Assembly: GCA_033239005.1 (NCBI GenBank)
Contig: BSQZ01000029.1
Coordinates: 6,656,423 to 6,720,422 of the forward strand
DNA from: Lamellibrachia satsuma
Taxonomy: Eukaryota > Annelida > Polychaeta > Sabellida > Siboglinidae
Length of the DNA: 64,000 nucleotides
Reading direction: 5' to 3'
The translations under genes were made by a program, and so were the position numbers. Positions within the stretch are counted from its first letter, which is position 1. Each line of letters begins with the position of its first letter. Shown piece by piece: positions 39,701 through 48,182 of this stretch. Below the pieces are notes generated by a model. It was not told the origin of the DNA, ran no database searches, and worked only from the letters and a program-made list of their open reading frames with translations.

Positions 39701-42700
39701 TGGCTGGTACACGTGTCTCGCTGGCAACGCCATTGGCACATCTCACCTTAGTGCCTGGCTCACCGTCGTTGACAGTGAGTTTATGCAAACTTACCATGCT
39801 TGTTCATCTTGATGATGACTTGCTTAGTTGCTCATTGTGGTGAAACTTGAGGAAGATGGACTATCTCAGTTGGTTATGTTGTTCCTTTCATAATGTCTTT
39901 TATATCTATGCGCTCTCACATGTGCATAGCTTTATGTAAAAAAAATAATTCGGAATTTCCTGCAAAAGCAGACACTCAGACTAAACCACAAGTCAGTTGT
40001 TTACAACCATGCTTCTTGGAAAATCATGGCGATAAATGTCTGTCTTTCAACAATATGTGGCAATTTCTACAAAAATATATTATTCTTTATAAAATTTCAC
40101 TTTCGACTTATTTTTGTTTGTGAATGCATACTACATCTTTTCTGATTCTATATTTATATATCTGCTACGCCTTTGTTATTTGTTAAATTAATGAAATTCA
40201 TAATTCTCCAACCTACCCAAGATATTTGCTAAAACAACAGTGTCCAGTATGCGTAGCGCCCTCTATCAGGCTCTTGGTTCACATTACATCTCGGTTCTTG
40301 CTATCTTCAACAGCTCCCAATGCGACCTTGACAGCGATGCTCCACAACCCTGTCATCTACGACAACCGCGGCATCCTCATCATCTCGGTTGCCATCGGCG
40401 GCGCGTCTCTTATCATCTTTGGCCTTCTCCTACTGCTTGTATTCCGACGTCTCAAAAAGAGTCCCGCCTACGATGCCCAGCCACTCAAGAAGCGTGTCGT
40501 ATTAATGCGCCCCAACATCCTCTACACCGGATCGTTCTCCTTCGATCCTAACTCGCAAAACTCAATGACGCCATTAGTTCCACAAGTGAAGATAGAGGGC
40601 GGGCGGAATCGGTTGTCGTCCGAACTTACAGCTCTGACGGAGTATGAGATTCCACTGGATAAAGAATGGGAATTCCAGCGTGACAAGTAAGTAGTTCCGA
40701 CCACAATACTGCTTTATAGTTGTAGGAGAATTTATACTTGAATACGGCCATTGAAGGCTTGCTTCCTGACATTTCAAGGTGACCATCCAGAAACAAGTTT
40801 TGACCTGCACTGCCCTAGATGTCTGTATTCACTACCCTAGATGTATCTATTCACTACCCTAGATGTGTGCATTCACTACCCTAGATGTATGCATCCAATG
40901 CCCTAGATGTATGCACTACCCTAGATCAGTGGTGTATTTAGGGGCTATGTTAACAACTGTTTCCCTGGCCTTGCAGGCTGACTCTGGGAGAGATGCTGGG
41001 AGAGGGAGCATTTGGGATGGTGGTGAAGGCCGAGGCTAAGGGAATGAGTGGCAAGAACGGAGCCCAGACCGTGGCTGTGAAGATGCTCAAAGGTATGTTT
41101 TGTCCTGTAGTGATTTACTGAAAGCATAGTTGAAAAGTAACGTCTTCGTGTCAGTTAATACCACTATTAATGTCTTAATTGTGAGTTGTTTAGCTTTTAT
41201 TAAGTAGGTTAAGTTTTATATAAAAGCAGGTTGAATTTGTTTACACAGACAGGGGAGGATATGTTGTAAGTGTTATGGTTTAATTTTATTCTAAACAATA
41301 TTATTTCATGTATATTTCATCAAAAATAAACCTTCTTTTTCTTCATATATTCACTGTTAAAATTTAAAACATGATTTTTTTATCTAGTTCTCAACCCTGT
41401 AGTTTGCTCCACCTACGATAACATTCAGAGTTTGTCAGATAATTGAATCTAACACGTCATTGTGTGTGTCACAGACGATGCTACGGACAGAGAACTTGCC
41501 GACCTGATACAGGAGATGGAAGTGATGAAGATCATCGGGCGACATCGCAACATCCTCAACCTGCTTGGCTGCTGCACACAGGACGGTAGGTTGCAGTCTC
41601 ACCCAACTACCCCCTAGTTTTACCCCACCACTTGTGCCACGACCACTCCCTCCCCTTGAGGTCATTCTTGCACTTTTCGTTTCTGTAACAAAGCAACTGC
41701 AAAAAATCATAATCTTGTTGAAACTTTGATCACGTGAAACAATGATTTTTATAACGGTGATTACCATTCTGTTAGATATCCAGTATTATATTAATGACAA
41801 AGCTGTTTTCGACTTAAAAAACCTAATGGCATAAGAAGGAAGCAGTACGAGATAGAGATAATGCATACTATGTTTAAATACACGCTCTCTTGAACTGAAA
41901 AATGTGGATGTGTCTCTATAAAACAAACATCTTACAAAAGTTACCATTGTTGTCACGATACAGGTCCAATATACGTGATAGTTGAGTACGCACCCAATGG
42001 AAATCTACGAGACTTCCTGCGCAAGCGTCGTCCACCCAGCTCAAGCTCAGGCTATGAGGAACCAGTTGTTATGACAGACCTCCGTCCACTCACATACAAA
42101 GATCTCGTGTCGTTCGCCTACCAGGTCGCACGTGGAATGGAGTATCTCTCGTCAAAAATGGTACGGCCGTACTAATATTAAACACTCGTCTAAATATCAG
42201 TTGACTGAAACAAAAGTAGAAGTCGGTTTATTTTTTCAGGAAATTTACTGTGGGAATTGTTTTATTTAAATACAGTGTATGTTTCACATAAATTATATCT
42301 TAGCAAAACTGTTTGAATTCACATGCGTAAATTAAAGTAAGGGAAGAATTGGCATAATGATAATATTCAGATGTAGAATATTGCCAATAATTTAGATGTT
42401 GCTGTTTCTTTTAAGAAATTATAATTTGACAAACAGAAAAGATTTTCTGACACAAAAAATTTCTGCTTTTGCGCATATATCACAATTTTTTATATAATTT
42501 ATTCTACCCCATTTGTAAACTGTATTTTATAATATTGATTACCTTTGATATTTCAGTTAAATTAGATGGTGAACAGCTGACTGCTTACCTACTGGCTCTG
42601 TTACAGTGTATCCACAGAGACCTGGCTGGGCGCAACGTCTTGGTTGCTGAAGACTTCGTACTCAAAATTGCAGACTTTGGTCTCACAAGAAACATACCAA

Positions 42701-45106
42701 ACAACGACTATTACAAGAAAACAACAGATGTAAGTGTTCACCCAGCAGCTGATTGTCTGCAGAAGTATATAATAGTATAATAAAGGATTTTATGGGATGG
42801 ATAAAAACATTCTTTGACACATTAACAATGCCGTTATCAGTTAAATGTTCTCATTTATTAGTTTGAAATATGTGTAATTTGTTATCTGTAGATGTTCTAA
42901 TAGCAATACCATTGTAATTGTATTGATGATGATGTACTTGAAATGCGGTCCAGATCATTGGTGTGTGGCGCCATCTACAGTATAAACAAGTACTGCATGC
43001 AGTACATGTGCTGCCACCTACCCAACAACAGTAGCACTCGTGTTAACAGTTCTAGACTTATAGACTATTTAGGAGTATGTTATTCTGATGTTTTAAATTT
43101 TCAGGGTCGGTTACCAGTGAAGTGGATGGCGCCTGAGGCTCTGTTTGACAGGAAGTACACATGCAAGAGTGACGTGTGAGTTTTCATATAATAAACCTTG
43201 TGTTTCCTATTACGTTGGCACATTCTAATTGTCAGCCATCTTTGGCAAATATGTCTTTTTTGAGGACTTTTGGTAGGTTACCAGTTTGTCATATGCCATT
43301 GATGTTTTCAACTACAATGTAAGGTTGTGTTTTGTCAAATCATTGTTGATTATGACAGCTGTTTCATCAATGACTGCTACAGCCGGCTACTTGATAACTG
43401 GAGCTTAGTTTGTCTGTTTCTATCTATTTGCACAAATCCTGAAACACGTTTCTATTATGAATGAAAAAGCAGACAAGTTTATTGTGGTTATTCATTAAGA
43501 TAAGATGCAATTATTTCAGGATGTAAACCCATAAAATTGCACGAATGAAGTGAATAAGAAAAATAAAATTATACAGGATAACGTTTCACTTGCATGTAGG
43601 CAAGCATGGCTCCATGCTACCGTCATGTGGCTGCCTCAGATTTTGTCACATGAAGTTAGTGTGACAACAAGATAATTGTTACATATCCTTTTCATGCAAT
43701 TATATATGACTGCGGATATGCGTTAGACTGCAAGTATAATGTGTCTGCACTTTTGTATTGCAGGTGGTCGTATGGCATCCTGCTATGGGAGATCTTCACA
43801 CTAGGGGGTAACCCGTACCCGTCCGTACCGGTCGAGCGACTGTTTGAGTTGTTGCGAGAGGGGCACAGAATGGAACGACCACCCTACTGCTCCCTCGAGA
43901 TGTAAGTGATGCCACCTAGTGGTCATGTGAACACTGTCGTACAGCATTTACACCAGGATCCTTGCATATCAACTAAAAATCGAAAACCTTGTACCATGAA
44001 GTGCAGTGTTGGCAGGTAAACTATATCAAAGAACTTGTTTTGTTGCTACTCATAACATCGCTGATGGTCATCCAAGATTTATTATAAGCTTATTAAAAGT
44101 TATGAACCACATTCTTACTGGACAAAAATGTCAGTTCTAGCTTATTCATATTATGCGTCATACATACATACATCCTCTTCAGCTCTTGAAGGCTAGACAC
44201 CTTTTAGCTGGTCTTGACATTTGTTTGTGCACATGGGTGGAAAGTTGCTCAGATTTGTCAGTTATATTCTTTATCAGTGTATCTCATAACAGATGACAAC
44301 AGTAATATTTCAGACCTTTTCTGTGGATACCAAAACTGAAAGTAGATAGCTCTGTGTAATGTTAGGTGTTGTTTTATTTAATCCTTTCTAAATGTTTCCC
44401 ATCATTTAAACTTTTTACTGATGAACGGTGAACTTTAACCCCACGCTCTGGACACTTCAGGTACAACATGATGCTGGAGTGCTGGAACCAGTATCCGGGC
44501 CGACGACCTTCATTCTCTGACCTCGTGCAAGACCTTGACCGAATCCTCACTCTCTCAGTCAATGAGGTACATACAAATACTCAGGCGATCAAATAATGTA
44601 CTGTCCAGTGCAGTTAGTGAAGCCAGTGGGCAATTGTATTGTAGCCTGTTGAATCATTGATTTAATGGATCATTTTAATGAATTTCTAGAAGATCATTTA
44701 ACAAGATCACCATCTATAGCAACGGATTAGATGCAAAGTGGACGAGGAAACCATCTTTGTGCAGCCCGGTATTAATTATCAGTTTTATTTTTAAATGATA
44801 ACGCAATCAGTAGGTAATCTGTTCCATTGCTTATCGTTGCGGCTAATGGATGGATTGATGCTTTGTAGGTCATTGGTGAGATAATTTTGTTAGTAAACTT
44901 TTCATAATGATGCACATGCCCACATATGCATCATGAAGTGTCTGAGTCGGATGTCCTCACTCATCGTGACGTTGTTGTTACAGGAATACCTCGACCTTCA
45001 ACCCCTGCAGAGTCCCATCAGCTCTGGCACGTCCGACAGTCAGTACTCATCCATGTCGATTAGTACCGCAGGCAGCCGCCAGGAGATTGCCGAGTCACTC
45101 ATGTGA
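15843..45106 (+). CDS. FGFR: Fibroblast growth factor receptor (receptor tyrosine kinase), 16 exons, 5' end missing
   Basis: Single-pass plasma-membrane receptor that binds FGF with heparan sulfate, dimerises and phosphorylates targets on tyrosine. Exons: 15843-15993, 16466-16590, 21803-21871, 31925-32085, 37664-37787, 38392-38579, 39645-39774, 40314-40686, 40977-41092, 41475-41585, 41964-42160, 42607-42729, 43105-43175, 43764-43901, 44461-44566, 44984-45106. All have AG/GT borders and matching phases; their 2306 bases plus one from a missing upstream exon give 768 codons and a stop. Counting from the first exon seen: Ig D1 about 1-92, linker 93-115, Ig D2 about 116-210, Ig D3 about 211-316, transmembrane helix 337-360, kinase about 442-725. 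Kinase residues are all present: GEGAFG, VAVK Lys476, alpha-C Glu493, HRD 585-587, DFG 605-607, activation-loop Tyr617-Tyr618. The order of D1, linker, D2, D3 and the YYKKTT and YLDL motifs identify FGFR rather than VEGFR/PDGFR. The signal peptide is not located. Confidence 0.96.
16466..16590 (+). CDS. FGFR: FGFR exon: Ig domain 1, second half
   Basis: Starts after TTCTCCTAG and ends at ACAG/GTCTGT (phase 1). It encodes the second Ig cysteine in the typical [11 protein letters not shown] motif, then the last strand of D1. The donor is GTCTGT, weaker than the others, but phase and homology support it. Confidence 0.9.
18073..18132. repeat. 20-bp tandem repeat, three copies
   Basis: Three perfect copies of ACATTGTGGGCATTGGAATC (the last ends in a slightly different context). 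Confidence 0.95.
20149..20247. repeat. (TA)n with interspersed ACTCATGAGT-like words
   Basis: Three TA runs separated by TCATGAG...TGTGCA and CAAAAACTCA. The inner words are partly inverted, so the whole can fold as a hairpin. Confidence 0.9.
21664..21713. repeat. (CACG)n microsatellite
   Basis: About eleven CACG units bordered by GCATG and GCATAC, roughly 90 bases upstream of the linker exon. Confidence 0.95.
21803..21871 (+). CDS. FGFR: FGFR exon: short D1-D2 linker (acid-box position)
   Basis: A 69-base exon between TTGCAG and C/GTAAGT, phase 1 to phase 1, encoding 23 residues. Only about six are acidic (E, D, E, D, E, D), so the acid box is weaker than the unbroken acidic run of vertebrate FGFRs. 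It lies where that box is expected. As a symmetric exon it can be skipped without a frameshift. Confidence 0.8.
22388..22820. repeat. 20-bp CAGAACATCAATTGTTCACT minisatellite with framed ends
   Basis: Copies of GTGTGCAGAACATGAT (22388-22550) grade into about twelve copies of a 20-bp unit, AGAACATCAATTGTTCACTC. Two similar edge words (TTCCTACTAGAAAATC at about 22465 and TTCCTGCTGGAAAATC at about 22789) end each block, indicating a higher-order duplication. Confidence 0.9.
26356..26359. repeat. Target-site duplication CAGT (left)
   Basis: CAGT directly precedes the left LTR and is repeated at 30661-30664 after the right LTR. Confidence 0.8.
26360..27045 (-). repeat. 3' LTR (left copy)
   Basis: 686 bp, + strand ends TGTAAC...TTTACA. 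No difference from the right copy was seen on reading both through. An AATAAA on the minus strand lies near 26508. Confidence 0.93.
27046..27059 (-). other. Polypurine tract of the LTR element
   Basis: On the minus strand GTCGGAGGGAGTAA abuts the start of the 3' LTR, the position where plus-strand DNA synthesis is primed. Confidence 0.65.
27405..27700 (-). pseudogene. Downstream part of the envelope remnant
   Basis: A second minus-strand frame continues the helical, Arg/Leu-rich pattern expected after the fusion-domain region, offset by a frameshift near 27690 and ending early. No clear transmembrane anchor remains, and the typical envelope length of about 500-600 residues is not reached. 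Confidence 0.5.
27679..28158 (-). pseudogene. Envelope (baculovirus F / errantivirus-type fusion protein) remnant
   Basis: 159-codon open frame. A basic furin-like site (RRVRR) near residue 47 is directly followed by a glycine/hydrophobic segment of fusion-peptide type. Then comes a long heptad-like helical stretch with many Asn, Val and Arg. This order (cleavage site, fusion peptide, helix) is the signature of F-type fusion proteins that some Gypsy-like elements carry as env. The receptor-binding part upstream of the cleavage site is short, a frameshift lies near 27690 and the anchor is missing, so the copy is defective. Assignment is by pattern, not by search. Confidence 0.6.
28159..29302 (-). 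other. Pol-less spacer of the LTR element
   Basis: About 1.1 kb of AT-rich DNA between the gag and env remnants, where about 3 kb of pol would be expected. No reverse-transcriptase or integrase motif is visible in any frame. Confidence 0.6.
29303..29740 (-). pseudogene. gag remnant with a degenerate zinc knuckle
   Basis: 145-codon frame, rich in Arg, Pro, Ser and Asp. Near its C-terminus [14 protein letters not shown] fits the nucleocapsid CX2CX4HX4C knuckle except that the second cysteine is serine. It is too short for a full gag and shows no capsid domain. GC content is higher than the flanking intron. Confidence 0.55.
29956..29973 (-). other. Primer-binding site of the LTR element
   Basis: One base inside the right LTR, the + strand reads TCCTGGCTACGCTCGCCA, the form of a tRNA 3' end including CCA. 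On the element's strand this is TGGCGAGCG..., a standard primer-binding site. The tRNA type is not determined. Confidence 0.75.
29975..30660 (-). repeat. 5' LTR (right copy)
   Basis: 686 bp, same ends and apparently the same sequence as the left LTR at 26360. Confidence 0.93.
30661..30664. repeat. Target-site duplication CAGT (right)
   Basis: Matches 26356-26359. A 4-bp duplication is typical of Gypsy-type and errantivirus integrases. Confidence 0.8.
31925..32085 (+). CDS. FGFR: FGFR exon: Ig domain 2, first half
   Basis: Acceptor GTATTCAG, donor CCG/GTGAGT (phase 0). It encodes PPRWT, a lysine-bearing strand, [21 protein letters not shown] and the following loop. These match the heparin- and FGF-binding D2 of FGFRs (CPA.G.P.PT..WLKNG). 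Confidence 0.95.
32317..33200 (-). mobile_element. Non-LTR retrotransposon (LINE) 3' remnant, reverse transcriptase
   Basis: Minus-strand frames show, in order, [13 protein letters not shown] (a fingers/palm RT motif, near 33075), [37 protein letters not shown], and the C-terminal [17 protein letters not shown] with a TWRN tail near 32350. These are typical of the C-terminal RT half of animal LINEs (Nimb/I-like or RTE-like; clade unsettled). The FADD catalytic segment that should lie between the first two motifs is deleted, and there are frameshifts and stops. It is 5' truncated. Confidence 0.85.
33255..33620. repeat. About 40-bp diverged tandem repeat
   Basis: Nine or so copies of a unit like TCACTGGTTGGCAAAAAGTATATTGGTGAAATGTCCCCCC, with substitutions and indels. 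Frames through it are repeat artefacts. Confidence 0.9.
34580..34769. repeat. About 100-bp tandem duplication
   Basis: TGTTGAAAGCTGCACCAAAG occurs at about 34580 and 34681, each followed by ACACTCCC.GTTG...ATGTTGTCGA.GCATTGTATGT. Two diverged copies. Confidence 0.8.
35010..35510. repeat. Decayed tandem array with AGTTTCTTGTGACATATTCTAGGAA motif
   Basis: Nine or more diverged copies of a 45-65-bp unit combining TAGTTTCTTGTGACAT, TCTAGGAAC and GAGAGTTGGTGTT. Confidence 0.85.
36210..36408 (+). repeat. Direct repeat of about 200 bp, copy 1
   Basis: Nearly identical to 36860-37059 (a few substitutions and a one-base poly(A) indel). It starts AAATAAAGAAAGTAGTTACA and ends near CATATCATAAATCAA. 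Confidence 0.92.
36860..37059 (+). repeat. Direct repeat of about 200 bp, copy 2
   Basis: Second copy, about 450 bp after the end of the first. The ends are not TG...CA, so it is more likely a local duplication or a short unknown element than a pair of LTRs. Confidence 0.92.
37664..37787 (+). CDS. FGFR: FGFR exon: Ig domain 2, second half
   Basis: Acceptor TCTGTGCAG, donor TCG/GTGAGT (phase 1). It encodes a basic IRRRKW start, [15 protein letters not shown] with the second D2 cysteine, and TYTLDVV. FGFR-typical throughout. Confidence 0.95.
38099..38340. repeat. 37-bp minisatellite, about seven copies
   Basis: GGATTTGATCTGTAAGATAA recurs every 37 bases (38104, 38141, 38178, 38215, 38252, 38289, then degenerate). 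Central copies are virtually identical. The array sits directly before the Ig D3 exon. Confidence 0.96.
38392..38579 (+). CDS. FGFR: FGFR exon: Ig domain 3, common (IIIa-like) half
   Basis: Acceptor CCTGACAG, donor AAG/GTAAG (phase 0). It encodes [32 protein letters not shown] and the C-strand region. This is the equivalent of the invariant IIIa exon. A seven-copy 37-bp minisatellite ends about 50 bases upstream of its acceptor. Confidence 0.95.
39645..39774 (+). CDS. FGFR: FGFR exon: Ig domain 3, second half (single IIIb/IIIc equivalent)
   Basis: Acceptor GTCAACAG, donor GACA/GTGAGT (phase 1). It encodes [20 protein letters not shown] and the SAWLTVV end strand, where vertebrate genes carry alternative IIIb and IIIc exons. 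I see only one such exon between 38580 and 40313. Confidence 0.94.
40314..40686 (+). CDS. FGFR: FGFR exon: transmembrane helix and juxtamembrane segment
   Basis: Longest exon (373 bases), acceptor TTCAACAG, donor GACAA/GTAAGT (phase 2). It encodes a short stalk, a hydrophobic helix of about 24 residues stopped by RRLKK, and a long juxtamembrane region. That region ends in [17 protein letters not shown], the usual lead into an FGFR kinase. The gene keeps the juxtamembrane region that in vertebrates binds FRS2, but the binding motif itself is not obvious. Confidence 0.95.
40814..40926. repeat. CACTACCCTAGATGTATGCATT minisatellite, about five copies
   Basis: CCCTAGATGT recurs at 19-23-base spacing immediately upstream of the kinase P-loop exon acceptor at 40976. 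Confidence 0.93.
40977..41092 (+). CDS. FGFR: FGFR exon: kinase glycine loop and VAVK lysine
   Basis: Acceptor CCTTGCAG, donor AAAG/GTATGT (phase 1). It encodes [14 protein letters not shown] and QTVAVKMLK, the ATP-binding loop and catalytic lysine. A 23-bp minisatellite lies just upstream (40814-40926). Confidence 0.95.
41475..41585 (+). CDS. FGFR: FGFR exon: kinase alpha-C helix
   Basis: Acceptor GTCACAG, donor GACG/GTAGG (phase 1). It encodes [10 protein letters not shown] with the salt-bridge glutamate, then [15 protein letters not shown]. Confidence 0.95.
41964..42160 (+). CDS. FGFR: FGFR exon: kinase hinge and insert
   Basis: Acceptor CGATACAG, donor AAAATG/GTACGG (phase 0). It encodes the hinge [15 protein letters not shown], the short insert [14 protein letters not shown] found in FGFR-type split kinases, and [11 protein letters not shown]. 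Confidence 0.94.
42607..42729 (+). CDS. FGFR: FGFR exon: catalytic loop, DFG and activation loop
   Basis: Acceptor GTTACAG, donor GAT/GTAAGT (phase 0). It encodes [10 protein letters not shown] (most receptor kinases have HRDLAARN), [11 protein letters not shown], and the tandem activation-loop tyrosines in NNDYYKKTT. Confidence 0.95.
43105..43175 (+). CDS. FGFR: FGFR exon: substrate-binding loop
   Basis: Acceptor AATTTTCAG, donor GACGT/GTGAG (phase 2). It encodes [19 protein letters not shown], the P+1 loop and APE motif of the kinase. Confidence 0.95.
43764..43901 (+). CDS. FGFR: FGFR exon: kinase C-lobe
   Basis: Acceptor TATTGCAG, donor GAGAT/GTAAGT (phase 2). It encodes [20 protein letters not shown] and the EGHRMERP segment, conserved in receptor tyrosine kinases. 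Confidence 0.95.
44461..44566 (+). CDS. FGFR: FGFR exon: end of kinase domain
   Basis: Acceptor ACTTCAG, donor AATGAG/GTACAT (phase 0). It encodes [27 protein letters not shown] (given here as its core [12 protein letters not shown]), the closing helices of the kinase. Confidence 0.93.
44984..45106 (+). CDS. FGFR: FGFR terminal coding exon
   Basis: Acceptor GTTACAG, stop TGA at 45104-45106. The 40-residue tail opens with EYLDL, the tyrosine motif that in vertebrate FGFR1 recruits PLC-gamma, and is otherwise Ser/Thr-rich. It is shorter than vertebrate tails. Confidence 0.93.
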   Translation, partial: EYLDLQPLQSPISSGTSDSQYSSMSISTAGSRQEIAESLM

Positions 45107-45191
45107 GACAGCGAGGTCTCGTGCATGTTGTGATGTAGCTGCGATGTCTCCAACGAATGCTCATTTGCCCACACTGCGGAAGGGCGTGAAC

Positions 45192-45197
45192 AATAAA
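45192..45197 (+). terminator. FGFR: Proximal AATAAA poly(A) signal candidate
   Basis: AATAAA 86 bases after the FGFR stop codon. It could end a short transcript that excludes the minisatellite. Confidence 0.35.
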
Positions 45198-45379
45198 GTG
45201 GCTCTCAACGAGAAGATCGCATTGGAGCCGTTGCTCTTGCTCCAGAGCATTCCTGAGGAAAACACTGACGGAATGCGGGTGAGAACATCAAGGCGCTCGC
45301 GAGTGCTCCTGTCTCGACACAGACAGGATCGGTGCATGGAACACACCTAGGAGCAGCAAGACAGCTCAGCTCTGGAACA

Positions 45380-45875
45380 TCATGGATGGAGTTTGTGTGT
45401 GCTCCAGACTAATATAAGTTTGCTCCAGTTGAGTAAGAGTGCTCCAGACAAAAATATGTTTGCTCCAGTTGAGCAGGTGTACTCCAGACTGAAACATGTG
45501 TGCACCTGTTGAGTACTCCAGACTGAAACATGTTTGCACCTGTTGAATACTCCAGACTGAAACATGTTTGCACCTGTTGAGTACTCCAGGCTGAAACAAG
45601 CTCCAGTTGAGTAAAAGTGCTCCAGGATAAAACATGTTTGCTCCAGTTGAGTAAGAGTACCCTGGACTGAAATATGTTTGCTCCAGTTGAGTAAGATTAC
45701 TCTAGACTTAAACATGTTTGCTCCAGTTGAGTAAGATTACTCCACAGACTGAAACATGTTTGCTCCAGTTGAGTAAGATTACTCCACAGACTGAAACATG
45801 TTTGCTCCAGTTGAGTAAGATTACTCCACAGACTGAAACATGTTTGCTCCAGTTGAGTAAGAGTACTCCGAACTG
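45380..45875. repeat. 40-42-bp minisatellite after the FGFR stop
   Basis: About twelve copies of a unit like TTTGCTCCAGTTGAGTAAGA + TTACTCCACAGACTGAAACATG. The last four copies are spaced exactly 42 bases and are nearly identical; earlier ones vary. Minus-strand frames through it are artefacts. Confidence 0.93.
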
Positions 45876-46822
45876 GTAGAAGTTTGTTCTAGTTGAATGA
45901 GTGCACTCAAGAACAACATTACTTCACTCCAGTGAAATAGAAAGTGCCCGGATGAATCGTACTCCAAGACAATAGGAGAGCGTCATAATGTGCCCTATTT
46001 GTTGTGGAGCGTATATCAAAGAATAATAAGGAAGACACTGTAAATTAAAATGTTGCAAACTTGTCAGTTGAAACTGAGGTTTACATCAGTTGTGATATTG
46101 CTACAAAAACTGGACCAGGCAAACAGAGATGAAATGTGATTGTCAAGATAGGAAATCTATCTAAGACGAACCAAACTGTCCAGTGTTGATCATGCTGATG
46201 GGTGACATTGCATCGTCCTGCAATGTACATCTATGTACGTTAGCATACAAACTATGCACTTCACAGCAACGTAGTCGAGAGAGTGTTGTAGTGTCAGTTG
46301 TAAGTTGAAGTAAACAACCTTTAATTTCAATCTGTCTTGAGACTAATTGTTTTCAGGCTGCCTGAAGAACAACAAGAAAGTTGCTGGATGGAATCCAGCA
46401 TTTTATGCATTTATGAACTTGGTTCTCATGTACATATGTAGATAGTAAACATTGTTGTTTTCGCAGCTGCTAGATTACGTTGGCTCACTCGACGTTTTGT
46501 CTGCAGGGCATGATGGGTAATGTAATCACCGTCCGTTAAAACACATTTACGTCCTCAGCATTAATTTGTTATTTGACGGTGCAAGAATACATTGTGCCTG
46601 TTAGCGACTTATGTGATTTTTGTTGACACAAACAGATAGTGCTCTGTTGGTGACTGTGGACAGCTGATTCTGCACAGCACTTGCAAAATCTGAGATTATT
46701 TATTGATGCCCACTAACAGATTAGAGGTTTATTTTTGTAGTAGTTTTAGTCAGAAGCAGCTGGCTGGTCAGTTGTTTCATTCTAGTTTTCTACATTTGTT
46801 TCTCTGCAGCTAGAACCTGATT

Positions 46823-47325
46823 GTTTGAGGAATGCCCCCTCTATTTATTCCACGGCAGCACTTTAATATATATTTTACCCCACTGTTCATTACTTATCTC
46901 GCTATCCACCAGGTGGCAACCTATTAAGACATTTTCAAGAAAATCTATAAGGAACAAATCTATGTTCACAGTGATATATATGCCTCAGACTTGTTGCTAT
47001 ATTGTCAGAAATAATTCGTTGTGATATTGGATGGATACATTGAATATGTCATCAACCTGAATGAGGAACGCCCCCAGCACTTTAATATGTGTTTTACCCC
47101 ACTGTTCATTAGTTGTTTCGCCAGGTGAAAACCTATTATTTAAGATATTTTCAAGAAATTAATTAAGATATTTTCAAGAAAATCTCTGAGGAGCAAATCT
47201 GTTTTATTTCGGCAGAACATCGTCAGTATATGAACACAGTGATATGCCTTAGACCTGTTGCTATATTGTCAGAAAGGATTGGTTGTGATATGGTATGGAT
47301 ACATTGAATATGTCATCCGTGTAAT
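46823..47325. repeat. Diverged tandem duplication of about 240 bp
   Basis: Both copies run from TGAGGAAYGCCCCC through GCACTTTAATATRTRTTTTACCCCACTGTTCATTA to GATACATTGAATATGTCATC, with indels. Confidence 0.85.
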
Positions 47326-47762
47326 CGTTGTCATAATTCTCTTGTTTTGTATGATATCAATCATCTATTTAAGTTATTGATCATGTTGCTAACAAATAGT
47401 GCTAGCTACGAGTAATTTATTGATGATCAGGGTGTTGAAGCTATGAGATATTTCAGCTGAACTCTGCCTTTGCAATCAGTATTGTGTGGTCGAGCAATAG
47501 ACAGAACTTAAGCCGCTTGCTAGTGGAATTCTAAACAGTTGCGCTAATTATATACTGGTCTTCACACCCAGTTTAGACATAGGCTTCATGCAGAAGGATT
47601 TTGTTTCAGAAGTTACCAAAATTAAATGATTATGCCTTAACGTTTTAATTGTTAACTTATTTCTGTTACCTCAGATAAGCAGTCATTGTGGTATGTGACT
47701 GTTTTAATACTTTAACGTAACGCCTGCCACACTGTATATTGTAATTATATGTAAATTATTGT

Positions 47763-47768
47763 AATAAA
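47763..47768 (+). terminator. FGFR: Distal AATAAA poly(A) signal candidate
   Basis: AATAAA followed within 25 bases by GTGTTATTACTGAATGTTTTGTT, a GT/T-rich stretch suitable as a downstream element. Confidence 0.5.
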
Positions 47769-48024
47769 GTACAATGTGTTATTACTGAATGTTTTGTTCA
47801 TTCCTGGAAGTTAGGTTATTTCTCACGGGCAACTACAGCAAAATGCATTGAATACTCAAAATGTAAAATCACAAAATGTATGTATCATGGACCTTCAACA
47901 TATGAAGGAGTTGGTAAAGCTTCAACATACTGTGACAGACGGATTTAGAAGGGGCCATGTCCACATCTGAGGAGTTTCAGCTAAACTGATTCACCCTGTT
48001 TAGCAGCAAATGTGTCTAAAACCT

Positions 48025-48182
48025 GATACAGCTGGTGGCTCGTTGAGTGACGGATGGTGGGGCACCTTGAGTGATGGATGGTGGGGCACGTTGAGTCACG
48101 GCTAGAGGGGCTCGTTGAGTCACGGGGCGGTGGGGCACGTTTAGTCACGGCTGGTGGGGCACCTTGTGTCACAGTTGGTGGG
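48025..48182. repeat. GGTGGGGCACGTTGAGTCACGGCT minisatellite
   Basis: Six diverged copies of a unit of about 26 bases. The surrounding 47769-48804 shows no other feature. Confidence 0.9.

Larger units (their letters stand above)
45107..47768 (+). other. Probable FGFR 3' UTR
   Basis: No open frame of note follows the stop. It contains a 40-42-bp minisatellite (45380-45875) and a tandem duplication (46823-47325). The extent is inferred from the distal AATAAA at 47763; a proximal AATAAA at 45192 would give a UTR of about 100 bases. Confidence 0.5.
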
